DNA of 60,458 nt, from assembly GCA_007695055.1 (NCBI GenBank), contig REEM01000110.1:1-60458 (forward strand). The letters run 5' to 3'. This stretch comes from Spirochaetaceae bacterium. GTDB taxonomy: Bacteria > Spirochaetota > Spirochaetia > DSM-27196 > SLAA01. Made by a program: the position numbers and the translations under genes. Positions 40,025 through 48,067 of this stretch are shown here, piece by piece (positions within the stretch are counted from its first letter, which is position 1; each line of letters begins with the position of its first letter). Under the pieces are notes generated by a model. That model had not been told where the DNA came from. It searched no databases and saw only the letters and a program-made list of their open reading frames with translations.

Positions 40025-41041
40025 ATGAATCAACTAGAAAACGCTGATCTTGAGAAACAGTCCCGGGATATTTTGGGACACCTTTACGACGTAGCAGGTG
40101 TCGGTATGTGCGTAACTGGTGCAGACCGCAGCTTTGTTGCGGTCAACCGCGAGTACTGCGAAACCTATGGCTATGCTCCGTCTGAGTTGCTGGGTAACGA
40201 GTTTACTATGGTGCTTCCAAGCGAGCAGCGAGAAGCAGCGGCGCAACTTCACGACGACTTCCTGTTGAGAGGACAGGGGGAAGTTAGTGGGGAGTGGGTT
40301 GTTGGCGGGAAGGATGGCGCGCTACGCACCGTGCTTATAACGGCGGGGCGCCTTGAGCTGGAATACACTGTCTACAAGATTACAACCGTATATGACATGC
40401 GCGGCAGATCAACGCGCGCCAATCTCGACCAGATGCAAGAGAACACGCTTCGCGAGGTCAATCACCGAGTCAAAAACCACTTGAATAGCCTTCAGTCAAT
40501 GCTCTATCTACAGCTGCTCGAATCCGAGGGTGAAACCAAGATCGTGAGCATTCTCACTGACAGTATCAACAGGATCAAGTCCATGAGCAGGCTCTATGAC
40601 AGCCTGCAGAATGCGTCCTCGGTAACGAGTATTGGTCTCAAAGCATACCTCGACAGTCTCATTGCGGATATCGTATCTACCGGAGGTCGAGAAGACTTGG
40701 TAGAGGTCTCTCTTGATGTGGAGGACCTCAAGCTTACCGTTGAGCAGGGAGTGTCTCTTGGTCTCATCCTGAATGAGCTTGCGACAAACAGTCTCAAGCA
40801 CGCAATTCCCCAGGGCGGCTCTGGGTCAATATCGATCTCGGTGCACAGCACTGGCCCCTACATCGAGGCCAGAATCAGCGACTCGGGCCCGGGAGTGTCT
40901 GCTGACTATCTTGATCAAACTCGTGAAAGCATTGGCATGCAAATCATTTCTGCAATTGTGGGCCAACACGCCGGTGATTTCTTCCTTGAGGATCCCGAGC
41001 GCTCACAGTTTGTTGTGCGGCTCCCCCGGGTAATGGACTAA
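40025..41041 (+). CDS. PAS-domain sensor histidine kinase, HisKA_2/HWE-like
   Basis: PAS region then REVNHRVKNHLNSLQSML, LGLILNELATNSLKHA, ISDSGPGV. Confidence 0.88.
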   Translation: MNQLENADLEKQSRDILGHLYDVAGVGMCVTGADRSFVAVNREYCETYGYAPSELLGNEFTMVLPSEQREAAAQLHDDFLLRGQGEVSGEWVVGGKDGALRTVLITAGRLELEYTVYKITTVYDMRGRSTRANLDQMQENTLREVNHRVKNHLNSLQSMLYLQLLESEGETKIVSILTDSINRIKSMSRLYDSLQNASSVTSIGLKAYLDSLIADIVSTGGREDLVEVSLDVEDLKLTVEQGVSLGLILNELATNSLKHAIPQGGSGSISISVHSTGPYIEARISDSGPGVSADYLDQTRESIGMQIISAIVGQHAGDFFLEDPERSQFVVRLPRVMD

Positions 41042-41087
41042 CCGCCACCCTTTCGTTTGTGTCCCACCTGTTGCCAGCGTCCTCGTT

Positions 41088-41795
41088 CTACTCGACCGCG
41101 AGGGGAGCATCCCGCACTATCACATAGAGTGCGCCAAGCTGCCCTGCCAGAAGGACACCGGTTGTAGCGAGGGCGCCTCCAACCGACAACCTGTCGATAG
41201 GTGGAACCCCAATGCCCATAATATTCATCCGGACGCCCTCGCCCCAGATAGAGACAAAGACGCCGAGCACCACCAATCCTGCAACAACTGTGGCAAGGCC
41301 AACTAGCACCTTGAAGCGGCAGAATGAGAAACCTATGATCCAGCCCATGAGGAAGAACGCCAGTGCCAACACAACTCCGACGACTGGGCTGAGCACGGGG
41401 TTGCCGCCGCCGTGGACGACAGTTATTGGTAGAATGGGCTCAAGCAGGCCAGCGACCACATAACTAACGAAGGCGAGAGCCTGCAGCGACACGGCAATTC
41501 CCAGCCCCGCCAAGACTCCACCAAGGAGGAAGCTGTGCCGCGTAACTCCCTGCTGCACAAAGTACCGAATGGCGTAGACGCCGTTCACTATTCCCACAAC
41601 CAGGGCAAACACCTGGCTAAAGCCGCGCAGCAGCATCTCGGAGCGCACCTCAATGCTTCCAGCATCGCCCACAAAGAACGAAATTCCTAGGCGGACCGCA
41701 AGCATAATTGCCAGGACTACAAGGGCCCAGAACATGTACAGTTGGTACTCATCAACAGCGACGCGCGCGCTATGGTCAAGCCGGATTGATTTCAT
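41088..41795 (-). CDS. ABC transporter membrane protein (YtrC/D-like)
   Basis: Polytopic protein overlapping the ABC ATPase gene start. Confidence 0.65.
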   Translation of the reverse strand: MKSIRLDHSARVAVDEYQLYMFWALVVLAIMLAVRLGISFFVGDAGSIEVRSEMLLRGFSQVFALVVGIVNGVYAIRYFVQQGVTRHSFLLGGVLAGLGIAVSLQALAFVSYVVAGLLEPILPITVVHGGGNPVLSPVVGVVLALAFFLMGWIIGFSFCRFKVLVGLATVVAGLVVLGVFVSIWGEGVRMNIMGIGVPPIDRLSVGGALATTGVLLAGQLGALYVIVRDAPLAVE

Positions 41796-42711
41796 GGGTT
41801 CCTCCCTTGGTGAGTGAATCTGCGGGTTCGGTAAGATGAATGAACAGGTCTTGCAGCGACGCCGGAGCACATTCCAGGCCTGTCGCTTCTGCTGCGGCTC
41901 TATCCTGGTCGCTGAGTACTCCGTAGAGCATTACCGCTGCGGTAGGGCCCAGGCGCTTGTTGTCAATGACGGTCTTGTCTGCGGTGAACTGCTCTACAGC
42001 ACCCGCCTCGCCGGTGACGGTGGTGCCGCGCTCAAGCAGCGTGTCTTGTGGCTCGTCAAAGAGCAGGCTTCCGTTGTGCAGGATGAGCACCTGGTCAAAG
42101 AGGTAGGCGGCCTCTGAGACGAGGTGTGTTGAGAGAACAAAGGTTCGCCCCGTTGCTGCGCGCTGATCAAGAATTGTGTTGTAGAACAGGTTTCTCGACG
42201 GCGCATCCATTCCGTGGTGGACTTCGTCAAACAGCGTAAGAGGCGCTCCTGAGGCTAGTCCCTCAACGGCGCTGACTGCGGACTGCATACCCAGGGAGAG
42301 CTCCGAGAGCGACTTCTTACGGTCAAGTCCAAAGCGCCGTGCAAGGTCCATGGCAAGGTCAATATCGAAATCCTTGCGATATCGCGCGCAATGTTTGAGG
42401 GTCTCCTCAACTGTGTCGGATTCATCGCTCACGTCTCTGGCAAAGACAAAATGTACCAAGCTCATTCGTGCTGCATCTTCAAAAGGGTCGTCACCCTGTA
42501 CATGGACGCTCCCGGTACTCGGTCTGCGGTATGAGGCCAGAAGTGACAACAGGGTCGTCTTCCCTGCGCCGTTGCGTCCAATAAGACCGTAGATCAAGCC
42601 CGGTTCGATGCTGGTGCTTACAGAGTCAAGGGCAACGGTTTTCCCAAACCTCACCCCGACATTGTTCAGTGTCGCCAGGGGCAAAGTCTCAGTCTGTTGC
42701 GTGGTTGTCAT
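41776..42711 (-). CDS. ABC transporter ATP-binding protein
   Basis: GLIGRNGAGKTTLLSLLASYRRPSTGSVHVQG; degenerate signature LSLGMQSAV. Confidence 0.85.
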   Translation of the reverse strand: MTTTQQTETLPLATLNNVGVRFGKTVALDSVSTSIEPGLIYGLIGRNGAGKTTLLSLLASYRRPSTGSVHVQGDDPFEDAARMSLVHFVFARDVSDESDTVEETLKHCARYRKDFDIDLAMDLARRFGLDRKKSLSELSLGMQSAVSAVEGLASGAPLTLFDEVHHGMDAPSRNLFYNTILDQRAATGRTFVLSTHLVSEAAYLFDQVLILHNGSLLFDEPQDTLLERGTTVTGEAGAVEQFTADKTVIDNKRLGPTAAVMLYGVLSDQDRAAAEATGLECAPASLQDLFIHLTEPADSLTKGGTHEINPA

Positions 42712-43072
42712 GGATGGTATCCTCCTTTTCAGCGTGCGAAATGGTAGATAGGAGTTCCGCATGCGAGATCCCAAGGCGCCGTGCCTCTCGTACGAGCGGC
42801 AGCACGTAGGCGCTTACGAAGCCTTCGCGCCGCGCCTGCCGTATCCGATCCAGCGCGTCAGCGCATACAAACATTCCAACGCCGCGTCTTTTGTAGATAA
42901 TTCCCTCGTCCACCAACATGTTCATTCCTTTCAGCACCGTGAGGTGATTCACCTGGTAGAACTTCACCATTTGAGTTGAGGAGGGCACCTGGTCGTCGGG
43001 CGCAAGGCGACCGGAGAGAATCATGTCCTCAATGTGGCTCTTGATCTGTACAAACAAAGGATCAGTTCCCAT
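42689..43072 (-). CDS. GntR-family regulator, YtrA subfamily
   Basis: FVQIKSHIEDMILSGRLAPDDQVPSSTQMVKFYQVNHLTVLKGMNMLVDEGIIYKRRGVGMFV; 127 aa. Confidence 0.85.
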   Translation of the reverse strand: MGTDPLFVQIKSHIEDMILSGRLAPDDQVPSSTQMVKFYQVNHLTVLKGMNMLVDEGIIYKRRGVGMFVCADALDRIRQARREGFVSAYVLPLVREARRLGISHAELLSTISHAEKEDTIHDNHATD

Positions 43073-43142
43073 GTCGGAACTCCATTGGTTCTATGGTCAT
43101 ATGTATAACTATATAACCAGAGCCAGCCTGTGTCAATAGAAC

Positions 43143-43339
43143 AGTTTGGACGCCGAGGTTGCGCGTTGGGCACGAGCAAAGGCCGCGAAGAACGACACAA
43201 GTGCGGTTCCTGAGCAAGCCGGTGCGCCGCCTGCAGTCAAGCAGGATGTACCGAGATCCTCTCTGAAGACTTGAATCCACACCAGGAGTATCTGGGCATT
43301 CGGGTGACAAACCCCTTCGAGACCATTGTGGCTCATTGA
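43143..43339 (+). pseudogene. Collapsed relic of an RHH antitoxin + PIN toxin cassette
   Basis: SLDAEVARWARAKAAKNDTS (cf. SLDADVARWARIKAAENDTS at 46962) then ACSQAGCTEILSEDLNPHQEYLGIRVTNPF (cf. ACSQAGCIEILSEDLNPGQEYLGIRVTNPF in 47206-47637). Confidence 0.85.
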
Positions 43340-43372
43340 GCGAAGCTATTCAGAAAGAAACACCTTGACTGG

Positions 43373-43395
43373 AAATGGTAGTGCAGCTACCATTT
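43373..43395. promoter_or_regulatory. AAATGGTAG-TGCAG-CTACCATTT operator-like palindrome over the promoter of the AbrB-type antitoxin
   Basis: Perfect 9-bp inverted repeat overlapping TTGACT-N17-TACCAT. Confidence 0.65.
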
Positions 43396-43399
43396 AACC

Positions 43400-43672
43400 A
43401 TGAACGTTACCATTGACCGGTTGGGGAGAATTGTTGTGCCTAAGCAGGTTCGCGACAGGTTTCATCTTGTTGCGGGGACTTCCCTTGAGCTTGAGGTGGA
43501 GTCTGATGGAATTCGAATTCGGCCGCTTCACCAGGAGCCAGCGCTGCAGCGAAAGCAGGGTGTGCTGATTCATCACGGGCCGGAAACGGTGAGCCTGGAC
43601 ATGGCGGAGTTTGTTAATCGTGACCGGGCAAACCGGGACACGGATCTCGTCGCCGAAGGGCCCGCAGAGTGA
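43400..43672 (+). CDS. AbrB/SpoVT-type antitoxin (VapB-like)
   Basis: MNVTIDRLGRIVVPKQVRDRFHLVAGTSLELEVESDGIRIRPL. Confidence 0.88.
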   Translation: MNVTIDRLGRIVVPKQVRDRFHLVAGTSLELEVESDGIRIRPLHQEPALQRKQGVLIHHGPETVSLDMAEFVNRDRANRDTDLVAEGPAE

Positions 43673-44100
43673 CGGTGCTCTTTGACACATCGGTACTGGT
43701 TCCTGCGCTCGTAGACCAGCTTGCCAACCATCCGGCCTGTTTCTCCGCGTTTGTAGTCGCTACCTCAGACGGAAATCGCGGCGTGTGCTCGACCCACGCC
43801 TTAGCTGAGTGCTACTCCGTGTTGACCTCGTTGCCGGTGCCTCGCCGAATCACCGCGCCGGAGGCGCGGCGGCTTGTTGAGGAAAGCATTCTGCAGCGCT
43901 TAACCGTTGTCGCCCTGAAGACGGAGGACTACCGCGAAGCAATGCGGACTCTTGCTGAGGCTGGCCTCACCGGCGGAGTCATCTACGACGCACTTCACGT
44001 TGCCGCAGCCCGCAAAGAGGGATGCAGTCGCATTCTGACCTACAACCTTCGGCACTTCCAGGCACTCTGCCCACCGGAGATCACTGTCACGGCCCCGTGA
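43669..44100 (+). CDS. PIN-domain toxin (VapC-like)
   Basis: TVLFDTSVLVPALVDQ, ALAECYSVLTSLP, GVIYDALHVAAARKEGCSRILTYN; overlaps antitoxin by 4 nt. Confidence 0.88.
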   Translation: MTVLFDTSVLVPALVDQLANHPACFSAFVVATSDGNRGVCSTHALAECYSVLTSLPVPRRITAPEARRLVEESILQRLTVVALKTEDYREAMRTLAEAGLTGGVIYDALHVAAARKEGCSRILTYNLRHFQALCPPEITVTAP

Positions 44101-44378
44101 AGACCCACGAATTGCGTCGTACCCTGTTCTCGTGAAACATCGATATCTTCGCGCTCGAGAAGTGATGCGACCCGATCTGGAGTCACCTGAACTGACCCGG
44201 GGCGCTTAGAGTGAACCAGCGGGAACTCAACCCGCCGGGTCTCAATCCTCATTGGGCTTCCGGCGAGCTCGTGCTCAATTGCCTGGGTGATAAATTCCTT
44301 GAGCGTCGTACCCCGCAAAGATGAAACCACCTTGGCTTTGCGGAACAACGCATCTGGCAAATCAATTGTCGTACGCAT
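44040..44378 (-). CDS. Orphan VapB-type antitoxin, C-terminus running into antisense of the neighbouring toxin
   Basis: MRTTIDLPDALFRKAKVVSSLRGTTLKEFITQAIEHEL; no toxin gene follows. Confidence 0.7.
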   Translation of the reverse strand: MRTTIDLPDALFRKAKVVSSLRGTTLKEFITQAIEHELAGSPMRIETRRVEFPLVHSKRPGSVQVTPDRVASLLEREDIDVSREQGTTQFVGLHGAVTVISGGQSAWKCRRL

Positions 44379-44404
44379 ATTCGCATGTTCACACATTCGC
44401 ACCA

Positions 44405-44544
44405 CTAATTCAAGATTTTGGCTCCTGAACGAGCAGAAAAGCCCGCAAGAAGCGCATCCAGCCATGAGTCGTCTACCTCAAGCTTGCCGATAGATGCCTT
44501 GATCGCCACCACAACACTATGTGGGTATCAAGGAGAAGGTTCAT
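44405..44544 (-). pseudogene. PIN-domain toxin relic with internal deletion
   Basis: MNLLLDTHIVLWW followed, in another frame, by VAIKASIGKLEVDDSWLDALLAGF; ATG overlaps antitoxin TGA. Confidence 0.75.
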
Positions 44545-44780
44545 TGTTCGCCCGCTCCAAAGGCGCTGGCGATATCTTCAGGGAGTGTATCAAAGTCATC
44601 TGCAATTCGAATTTTTCCACGGAGCCTTCCCGGCTGACGGACACCGGTTGCCCGGTTATAGGGAACCAGTACGGCAACTGCTTTTCCCGCTTTGCTGATG
44701 ATGACCTCTTCGCCGCTGACCGCACGTTCAACAAGGGCAGACAACTGTGCCTTTGCTTCAGTGATTGTGTTTACTACCAT
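44541..44780 (-). CDS. Phd/YefM-type antitoxin
   Basis: MVVNTITEAKAQLSALVERAVSGEEVIISKAGKAVAVLVPY. Confidence 0.88.
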   Translation of the reverse strand: MVVNTITEAKAQLSALVERAVSGEEVIISKAGKAVAVLVPYNRATGVRQPGRLRGKIRIADDFDTLPEDIASAFGAGEQ

Positions 44781-44811
44781 GGCGATATCTCCGGTTGTTT
44801 CAGATAGTACC

Positions 44812-44827
44812 AGACCAGATCTGGTCT
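44812..44827. promoter_or_regulatory. AGACCAGATCTGGTCT perfect 16-bp palindrome upstream of the Phd antitoxin
   Basis: Perfect dyad in the intergenic promoter region. Confidence 0.65.
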
Positions 44828-44956
44828 ATACCACTTTTATGATACGCTGATTCTCTTCTCCGATCAAGGACACATCAGATGAGTGATTCAAAGGGCTCAC
44901 ACGCCCGGGAGTAACTCGGGCACGTAAGCCTTCAATCTGCGTGGCTTTTGCCGCTC

Positions 44957-45571
44957 TTAGAACGGCGTGCGGACCAGCCGATCAACTGCTGCGTCTCGCT
45001 CTGCCGCCGGTATGAGTTTCGGTTGGGTGACCAGCAAGGTAGCAACTCCGTGTACTTTTGCCCAGAAGCCCAGGAGAAACTCGTTCTCACTCAGGTGCCG
45101 GTAGGCCGCCTCTTTGTGGAGGGGTAGGGCGGTTCTCTTGAACAGCTCAAAACCGCTGTGCTCGCGAGACTCGTGACCCCCCAGCCCGCCCATGAGTGTA
45201 TACAGCGGGTTGTCGTCCGAGGGAAGTACAGAGAACAGTGGCAAGATCTCAGGGTTGTGCACAAAGAACTGAACGTAGGCAATCCCAAGGCGCATGAGCA
45301 TTTCGCGTTGGTCTATGGGTCGATGTTTGTCTCGGGGGCCGTGCACCGCCCGGTTGAGCGATTCCTCGAATGCAGTACTGGTGTGTTCAAGAATAGCGCG
45401 CAAGAGTTCGTCTTTGCTGCGGAAGTGGCGGTAAGCAGCAGCGTGACTTACGCCAAGCTCGCGCGAGAGGGCCCGTAAAGAGAAGGACTTAACTCCGTCC
45501 CTGTTGAGCATTCGAAGACCACCGCCAATGAGTTCACCTCGCAGGTTTCCGTGATGGTACTGCTCATTCAT
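44957..45571 (-). CDS. TetR/AcrR-family regulator
   Basis: N-terminal HTH FSLRALSRELGVSHAAAYRHFRSKDELLRAIL. Confidence 0.9.
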   Translation of the reverse strand: MNEQYHHGNLRGELIGGGLRMLNRDGVKSFSLRALSRELGVSHAAAYRHFRSKDELLRAILEHTSTAFEESLNRAVHGPRDKHRPIDQREMLMRLGIAYVQFFVHNPEILPLFSVLPSDDNPLYTLMGGLGGHESREHSGFELFKRTALPLHKEAAYRHLSENEFLLGFWAKVHGVATLLVTQPKLIPAAERDAAVDRLVRTPF

Positions 45572-45590
45572 GAGAAAACTATAGCATTCT

Positions 45591-45609
45591 ATGTTGACAA
45601 TGTAAACAT
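45591..45609. promoter_or_regulatory. TetR operator candidate O1: ATGTTGACAATGTAAACAT
   Basis: Imperfect 9-1-9 palindrome overlapping both divergent -35 elements; repeated at 45628. Confidence 0.75.
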
Positions 45610-45627
45610 CCCGGGGTACAGTGTGTT

Positions 45628-45646
45628 ATGTTACCAGTGTAAACAT
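45628..45646. promoter_or_regulatory. TetR operator candidate O2: ATGTTACCAGTGTAAACAT
   Basis: Same ATGTT-N5-TGTAAACAT pattern 37 bp downstream of O1. Confidence 0.7.
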
Positions 45647-45676
45647 TGCTGGCGAAAACCGGGTAGGAGGAGTTCC

Positions 45677-46246
45677 ATGAAAAAAATTGTGGTAGTGTGC
45701 GACTCGCGCGAGCCCCAAGCGCGTGCCGTTACTCACCTGACTGAGCAGGTATGCTCACAGTACGACTGGGCTATAGAAAGGATACATGCCGATGCAGTGC
45801 TGCTTTCCGACTGTATTGGCTGCTTTGGTTGCTGGGTGAAGACGCCGGGCCTCTGCGTGCTCACCAGGGATCAGGGCAATGATATGGCCCGCACCGTTTT
45901 ATCCGGTACTCACCTGGTCTTTGTCTCACGGGTTACCTGGGGTGGCTACAGTGCAAGCATAAAGAAATGCGCCGACCGCATGCTGCCGTTGCTGCATCCG
46001 GACTTTCGCAAGGTCAACGGTCAGATGCATCACATCATGCGCTACCCCCATATGCCACGAATGCTCGCGGTGGGCTACGGCGCGGTCTCGCCGTCCGAGG
46101 TACAGTGCTTCCGTACCTACACCGCCGCGCATGCCCGCAACATGGACACAGAGCTGGGCCAGCGGGCCTTTATCTGGCCTGAGCAACACCAAGACCCTGA
46201 GCCAGCTGCGTACACCAGGTGGCTGAGTGAGGAGGTGTGCGCATGA
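45677..46246 (+). CDS. Flavodoxin-fold / NADPH-dependent FMN reductase-like protein
   Basis: MKKIVVVCDSREPQARAVTHLTEQV, DCIGCFGCWVKTPGLC; SD GGAGGAG. Confidence 0.7.
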   Translation: MKKIVVVCDSREPQARAVTHLTEQVCSQYDWAIERIHADAVLLSDCIGCFGCWVKTPGLCVLTRDQGNDMARTVLSGTHLVFVSRVTWGGYSASIKKCADRMLPLLHPDFRKVNGQMHHIMRYPHMPRMLAVGYGAVSPSEVQCFRTYTAAHARNMDTELGQRAFIWPEQHQDPEPAAYTRWLSEEVCA

Positions 46247-46929
46247 GGGTTGTAGCAATAAACGGTAGCCCGCGGGGTGCGGCTTCCTCTTCGCACGAGG
46301 TTGTTCGCATTGTACAGTCCATGGTGCCGCCAGGTGTCCATGCTCAGTGGCAGACGGTTGAGCACATCCAGCGCCTGACCGAGGCCGATCTCGAGCTCAT
46401 GAGTACGGCAGATGTACTGCTCATAGCGTTCCCGCTCTATATTGACGGTGTTCCGGCCTCCACCTTGGGCTTCCTGGAGCGCTACAAGGCAGCGCGAATG
46501 CGGGCCGCCTGTGCCCATGGGGCACAGCGGGTCTTTGCCGTGTCCAACTGCGGCTTCTACGAGGGAGCCCAAAACCGCTGGGCAGTTGAGATAATGGCCA
46601 ACTACTGTGCTGATCTAGGCCTGCGGTGGTGCGGCGGAGTAGGTATAGGCACCGGTGAAATGATTCGTGGCCTTGCGCAGGTACCACTGAAGGCGCGGGT
46701 GCGACGCCCAGTCACCGCCGCGCTTCTCCGTTTAGCCGAGGCAATACAAGAGACACACGGGGCACTGGATCAAGATATCTATACCCAACACGCCTTACCG
46801 TGGAGAATCTACCAGGTACTTGGCCAACATGGATGGCGCAGACAACTCCGCCGCAACGGCCTGCATGCCCGTGAGATCGGCGCCCAACCGCTCACTAAAT
46901 CATTCCTTTCACTAAATCATTCCTTGTAG
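46243..46929 (+). CDS. NAD(P)H-dependent FMN reductase-like protein
   Basis: MRVVAINGSPRGAASSS; overlaps the upstream gene stop by 4 nt. Confidence 0.75.
   Translation: MRVVAINGSPRGAASSSHEVVRIVQSMVPPGVHAQWQTVEHIQRLTEADLELMSTADVLLIAFPLYIDGVPASTLGFLERYKAARMRAACAHGAQRVFAVSNCGFYEGAQNRWAVEIMANYCADLGLRWCGGVGIGTGEMIRGLAQVPLKARVRRPVTAALLRLAEAIQETHGALDQDIYTQHALPWRIYQVLGQHGWRRQLRRNGLHAREIGAQPLTKSFLSLNHSL
46892..46925. repeat. 17-bp perfect tandem duplication TCACTAAATCATTCCTT x2 at the 3' end of the reductase gene
   Basis: Direct reading; 46892-46908 and 46909-46925. Confidence 0.95.
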
Positions 46930-46961
46930 GCGAAGAACGAAGTCAGTGCTACACTGAATGC

Positions 46962-47198
46962 GTGAGAAAACGTAATGTTACTATCAGTCTAGATGCCGAT
47001 GTCGCGCGTTGGGCTCGCATAAAGGCGGCCGAGAACGACACAAGTGTTTCTCGTATGCTGGCTGATCAGCTTGAGCAGCAGATGGCAAAGGACACTGAAT
47101 ATGAGCAGGCACAAGCGCGGTTCTTGAACAAAGCAGGACGTCGCCTCCGAAAAGACAGCACAGCATACCCACAACGAGATACCTTGTACGAGCGGTAA
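46962..47198 (+). CDS. RHH-type antitoxin
   Basis: MRKRNVTISLDADVARWARIKAAENDTSVSRMLADQLEQQ; GTG start. Confidence 0.8.
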   Translation: MRKRNVTISLDADVARWARIKAAENDTSVSRMLADQLEQQMAKDTEYEQAQARFLNKAGRRLRKDSTAYPQRDTLYER

Positions 47199-47205
47199 GC
47201 AGTTT

Positions 47206-47637
47206 GTGGACACAAACGTGCTCGTGTACAGTCGCGACACCACCGAAGTAGACAAGCACGCCGTCGCCTCGGACATCATGCGGCGTCTGTGGGAGGACCG
47301 CACCGGCGTTATCAGCACGCAGGTGTGCAGTGAGTTCTATGTCACGGTAACGCGAAAGCTTGATCCCGGACTGACGCCCGAAGAAGCATGGGAAGATCTA
47401 GAAGCGCTGCTGGCATGGGATCCGGTCCCGGTGAACGCAAGTTGTATGCGAGTCGCCAGGCATATCGAACTGCGATACGGCCTGTCCTGGTGGGATAGCC
47501 TGATCATTGCGGCCTGCAGCCAGGCCGGTTGTATCGAAATCCTCTCAGAAGACTTGAACCCGGGTCAGGAATATCTGGGTATTCGGGTAACGAATCCGTT
47601 CAATGCCGGTGGGTCAACCCTGGAAACGGAAACGTAA
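47206..47637 (+). CDS. PIN-domain toxin
   Basis: VDTNVLVYSRDTTEVDKHAVASDIMRRLWEDRTGVISTQVCSEFYVTVTRK...GLSWWDSLIIAACSQAGCIEILSEDL. Confidence 0.85.
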   Translation: MDTNVLVYSRDTTEVDKHAVASDIMRRLWEDRTGVISTQVCSEFYVTVTRKLDPGLTPEEAWEDLEALLAWDPVPVNASCMRVARHIELRYGLSWWDSLIIAACSQAGCIEILSEDLNPGQEYLGIRVTNPFNAGGSTLETET

Positions 47638-47668
47638 CGCCAGCTGCTGTTCCCCCGCCCGGGCGACC

Positions 47669-48067
47669 CTATGGAGGCCCATCTAACCACGCTGCGTGTG
47701 AGTAGTTGTCACGGATAGTGCGGTTCCGGGTGCACAACTCCGCACTGTAGGCGAGTGCGTGTGACACAATAAGGCGGTCAAATGGGTCCCGTGTCCATCT
47801 AAGGTGGTTTGCAATCTCGGCAGCCCGTAGCCACCCTGCGGTTTCTATCTGCACGCCAAGGTCACGTTCGAGAACTCCCAGAACTCCGGCCGGATCTTCT
47901 TTAACTCTGCCGATTTCGCACAGGAACGACATCTCCAGCCGCACCATGGGAGAGATGAAGAGCTCACTCTCATCCAGCAGTTGCTGGGTGGAGCCGGGAA
48001 TGCGGTACGGCTCTGCGAACAACCACAGTGCAACGTGTGTGTCTAGAAACACCACTATGGCTTCCAC
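47669..48067 (-). CDS. PIN-domain toxin
   Basis: VVFLDTHVALWLFAEPYRIP, WTRDPFDRLIVSHALAY. Confidence 0.87.
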   Translation of the reverse strand: MEAIVVFLDTHVALWLFAEPYRIPGSTQQLLDESELFISPMVRLEMSFLCEIGRVKEDPAGVLGVLERDLGVQIETAGWLRAAEIANHLRWTRDPFDRLIVSHALAYSAELCTRNRTIRDNYSHAAWLDGPP

